64,000 bases of DNA. It comes from Mycolicibacterium alvei. Lineage in GTDB: Bacteria; Actinomycetota; Actinomycetes; Mycobacteriales; Mycobacteriaceae. Position 1 is the stretch's first letter; every line of letters begins with the position of its first letter. Where the stretch lies: contig NZ_AP022566.1 of the NCBI RefSeq assembly GCF_010727325.1, positions 240,164-304,163 of the forward strand, in the 5' to 3' direction. A model generated the notes under the pieces. It did not search any database. It was not told where the DNA came from and saw only the letters and a list, made by a program, of their open reading frames with translations. Shown here in pieces: positions 61,682-64,000 of this stretch. The position numbers were made by a program, and so were the translations under genes.

Positions 61682-62526
61682 CCCAAGGGACCCGTTCCCT
61701 AGACGCCGAATTGCGCCGCACTAGGGCCGCTATCGACTTTCTCCGCCGTGCCGTGATTCTCACCATCGCCAGTGCAGGCAATGGGCAACGCCTGTGGGAC
61801 ATGCTAGGCCAGCTTCAACCATCGGCCAGGGAACATATCGAGACCAGTCTGCGGCTGGAAGGGGCAACACAACGGCTCACCGATCAAATCGGCACCGTCG
61901 AAAGGCTCTTGAGTACAGATGGCGCGAACCTGGCAAAGTTCATTTTCAACTCGCGCGCGAGCCTCGCCGCACTGCAACTGAAGCGGTACGACTTCCTGCG
62001 ACCATTTCGCGATAGCGCCGCCGGTTTACGGGCTCTGGCACATCAAGCGACACCAGATCTCGCATTCCAGGTACTCCCGCAGGGGGAACAGCTTCGGAAG
62101 TTCCTCGGTGAGGTGCGTGCCTCCAAGCGGTACAGCGGCTATCGCATTGACGAACATCGCCTAACCGTCCTGGAAGATCTGCAGAAGCATTTCGGAGCAC
62201 TCCGATGTGTCTGGCACAGAGGCTCGGACTCCTCCGACGGTATCGGAATCCGCTATCTGGTCCTAGCTATCGAGTCCGACAACGGGTCTGGGGAGGACGC
62301 CGTTGCGATCAGCCCCCTAGCAGGACGACACGCCACCTATGTTGTGCGTCGAGACTGTGCCGAAGCTGACTGGAAAACACTCTTCGCGCATCCGAAGTTC
62401 GAAGCGCGCCTACTCGGAGCACGAAGACTGCTCTTCACTGAACGTCGCAGTCACACCGATCAATACAGTGCGATGCGCGACAAGATCATCAAGCTCTTGG
62501 AGTGTCATCCTCGTGATTTCCGGTAG
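61597..62526 (+). CDS. Unrecognised protein, 309 aa, possibly the continuation of the IF2_N gene
   Basis: The best start in this frame is GTG 61597 ([20 protein letters not shown]), inside the end of the previous gene. The sequence is helical and charged at first ([20 protein letters not shown]), then mixed, with a possible catalytic-looking [20 protein letters not shown] near the end. No known motif. Because the previous gene ends in a different frame 85 bp later, the two may be one protein broken by a base change. If separate, they are co-translated. Function unknown. Confidence 0.55.
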   Translation: MRDHGSILTKPDLAEHGLEREFRRVVGITQGTRSLDAELRRTRAAIDFLRRAVILTIASAGNGQRLWDMLGQLQPSAREHIETSLRLEGATQRLTDQIGTVERLLSTDGANLAKFIFNSRASLAALQLKRYDFLRPFRDSAAGLRALAHQATPDLAFQVLPQGEQLRKFLGEVRASKRYSGYRIDEHRLTVLEDLQKHFGALRCVWHRGSDSSDGIGIRYLVLAIESDNGSGEDAVAISPLAGRHATYVVRRDCAEADWKTLFAHPKFEARLLGARRLLFTERRSHTDQYSAMRDKIIKLLECHPRDFR

Positions 62527-62600
62527 GAGCTTGGTCGCGAATAGCGGTCGCGTACAGGCCGGAAATGATCCAGATGTACTCCTAGTCAACAGATATCAGC

Positions 62601-63776
62601 TTAAGCTTCAGTCTCGGTTGGCCGCATGTTGGGCGTGTCTGTCTCCTTGTCTTGGTTCGACGGATGCCGCAGGTGGCGTCGAGGCGATGTCCTTGATGTG
62701 TATGCATCCGGTATCGGCCCAAGACCCAGGTTTGAAGTGGTTCGTTGCGAAAGCACGTGGTGCTTGGTCCGCTCGACTGCGAGTTCCCAAAACTGTGGAT
62801 CCACTCCGTCGGGTGACGCAAACTGCTGTGCAGGTATTCTTGCAGCTCTGATCTCTCGCGGTGTCATCATCGGCACGGGGAACTTGATGCTCCCCTGGTC
62901 GATAACGAGGCCGTGATCGGTGCTGAACAGCCCCTTATCGGTAACTAGCCATCCCTCCGCCAACCATTCGTACGTCGCACCGGTAAACCCCGATCCGGAC
63001 GAGTCTGTGCGGATCCGTGTTGCCTCGGACAGTGCGCGGGCGAGGTTCGCGAAGAGTGCCTCAGGCGAAAATGCTTGCGCTAGGCGAGCGTTTCCAGAGC
63101 GGTTCAGTTCATCAAGAAGCTCTTCGAGGACTTCGATTGCGGCCTTGTCGTCAGGCCACTCAACGGCAACGTGTGTCCGGTCAGCTCCGTCAACGCTGAG
63201 GAACAGCAGCGGCTCACTCTGGTCGCTGCTTCTGCGATCGTCGCTTTCGGCTCGGGGTGCCCAGCACATGAAGACGCGGGGTGCGTCTAAATCAGTTCCC
63301 GATGGAACTTCAACCGAGCCAGTCGCGAGAGCCCCGACGTCGTTGGCAGCCTCGAGTGCTGAAGTGACAGTGTCGAACGAAGCTTCCCGAGCAACGTTCG
63401 CGAACCTGTCAGCACGGTCAGCATCCTTCTCGGCCAGCCGACCGTCGAGCGCCTCTTGGAGTGCTGCGACGCGCGTCGCTAGATCCTCAGTCTGAGATCG
63501 AAGTTCGCGCGTTCGGTCATCGACAATCTCGGTAGCCCGGTGTTCCGCTGCTTGTTCAACGTGCACCAGCCATTTGTCGACCACGATCAGGGCCGCAGCA
63601 AGCATGAGCGTAGTCCCGATATTGATCAGAACTGTTGCCAACAGCGAGTGAAAGTTGCCGTATGCCGCACCGAATATGGCCGGGAAAAAGCAAGCAGCGA
63701 CCGCAAGCAGTAGGCCTACCGCGGTGATCGTGATGGCCACACCGGGTCTTATCCGACGAGGTAGATCGTGTTCCAC
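62601..63776 (-). CDS. Membrane-anchored coiled-coil protein, 391 aa
   Basis: ATG 63776 on the minus strand. Two hydrophobic helices at about residues 15-70 (VAITITAVGLLLAVAACFFP; LLATVLINIGTTLMLAAALI) are followed by a Glu/Arg-rich coiled coil (about 80-130), a beta-rich middle (ESDDRRSSDQSEPLLFLSVD) and an unstructured tail. Convergent with the gene ending at 62526. No family is recognised. The layout (two membrane helices, coiled coil, soluble domain) is compatible with a membrane-associated sensor or effector in the cargo. Confidence 0.65.
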   Translation of the reverse strand: MEHDLPRRIRPGVAITITAVGLLLAVAACFFPAIFGAAYGNFHSLLATVLINIGTTLMLAAALIVVDKWLVHVEQAAEHRATEIVDDRTRELRSQTEDLATRVAALQEALDGRLAEKDADRADRFANVAREASFDTVTSALEAANDVGALATGSVEVPSGTDLDAPRVFMCWAPRAESDDRRSSDQSEPLLFLSVDGADRTHVAVEWPDDKAAIEVLEELLDELNRSGNARLAQAFSPEALFANLARALSEATRIRTDSSGSGFTGATYEWLAEGWLVTDKGLFSTDHGLVIDQGSIKFPVPMMTPREIRAARIPAQQFASPDGVDPQFWELAVERTKHHVLSQRTTSNLGLGPIPDAYTSRTSPRRHLRHPSNQDKETDTPNMRPTETEA

Positions 63777-64000
63777 CGTGTGATTGGACCTTTCGTTCGA
63801 ACTACTCGGGATTCAGATACGCCTCACGATAGGGCGTTCTGTCAGTCTGCTGCTCTAAGGAGTTAGATGGCGGTCGGCGTCGCGGGCCGCCATTCGCACG
63901 GCGGCGGCGTGCGCTTTCCGCGGTGGCGCGAGACCGCCTGCCTCAAGGTTGCCTGAGTCTCACATCCGCCGGTGTACGACCGGAGAAGGTTTCGCTACTT
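63777..64000. other. Right edge, no gene seen
   Basis: 224 bp beyond the start of the membrane protein gene. No convincing coding frame, terminator or transposon end is visible. The upstream region of the membrane protein gene, and so its promoter, should lie here. Confidence 0.4.

Noticed and set aside
48816..64000. Right end of the Tn7-like element inside the window.
   Set aside because: I looked for an inverted match of the TTCTCAAGTT...CTGCAC repeats and a terminal ACA; none was seen, so the end is probably beyond the window or has been lost.

Overview
The window looks like part of a large conjugative plasmid (or a plasmid-derived integrative element) of a mycobacterium or close relative. 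The sequence is GC-rich throughout. It carries ESX/type VII genes (EccB, split EccCa/EccCb, EspB-like and EspC-like substrates), an Lsr2-like silencer, a WhiB-like protein and a DnaB helicase with a mycobacterial-type class 3 mini-intein. ParA, ribbon-helix-helix (RHH) proteins, a Rep-like protein and DnaB point to an autonomous replicon. No rRNA, tRNA or CRISPR array was found.

Layout. (1) 1-5.9 kb, maintenance: two unrecognised minus-strand genes, a small HTH regulator, and a partition region. ParA and two RHH-type proteins lie beside two striking degenerate arrays: an exact 8-bp-period CCG array (2760-3063) and a roughly 12-bp-period CGCG array (about 5120-5770). (2) 5.9-9.4 kb: a gene-poor stretch, a few unrecognised genes and an Lsr2-like gene. 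(3) 9.4-31.7 kb: one long minus-strand block, many genes overlapping by 1-4 bp. It holds VirB8/TcpC-, VirB2-, PrgI/VirB3-, VirB4- and VirB6-like proteins and an FtsK-type coupling ATPase, then ESX-like substrates, two wall hydrolases sharing an almost identical N-terminal half, EccB, EccCa and EccCb. EccD, EccE, MycP and a relaxase are not visible here. (4) 31.8-38.7 kb: a second copy of the 8-bp CCG array, a membrane protein, an EspC-domain protein, a double-XRE regulator divergent from a WhiB-like gene, and small unrecognised genes. (5) 38.8-42.05 kb: rep-like gene and intein-containing dnaB.

(6) 42.06 kb to at least 63.8 kb: a Tn7-like transposon (tnsA, tnsB, tnsC, frameshifted tniQ) whose end lies 8 bp after the dnaB stop codon. 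Its probable cargo is a defence island: a MerR-DUF433/PIN-like toxin-antitoxin pair, an NYN nuclease coupled to a degenerate methylase-specificity fusion, a type I restriction-modification system (hsdM, hsdS, hsdR), an IF2_N-domain repeat protein and membrane proteins. The far transposon end was not found.

Most unusual: the phased arrays with paired RHH proteins; a type IV/type VII hybrid with a pared-down ESX core; wall hydrolases built by swapping catalytic domains on one N-terminal half; and the NYN plus dead-methylase pair beside the type I system.
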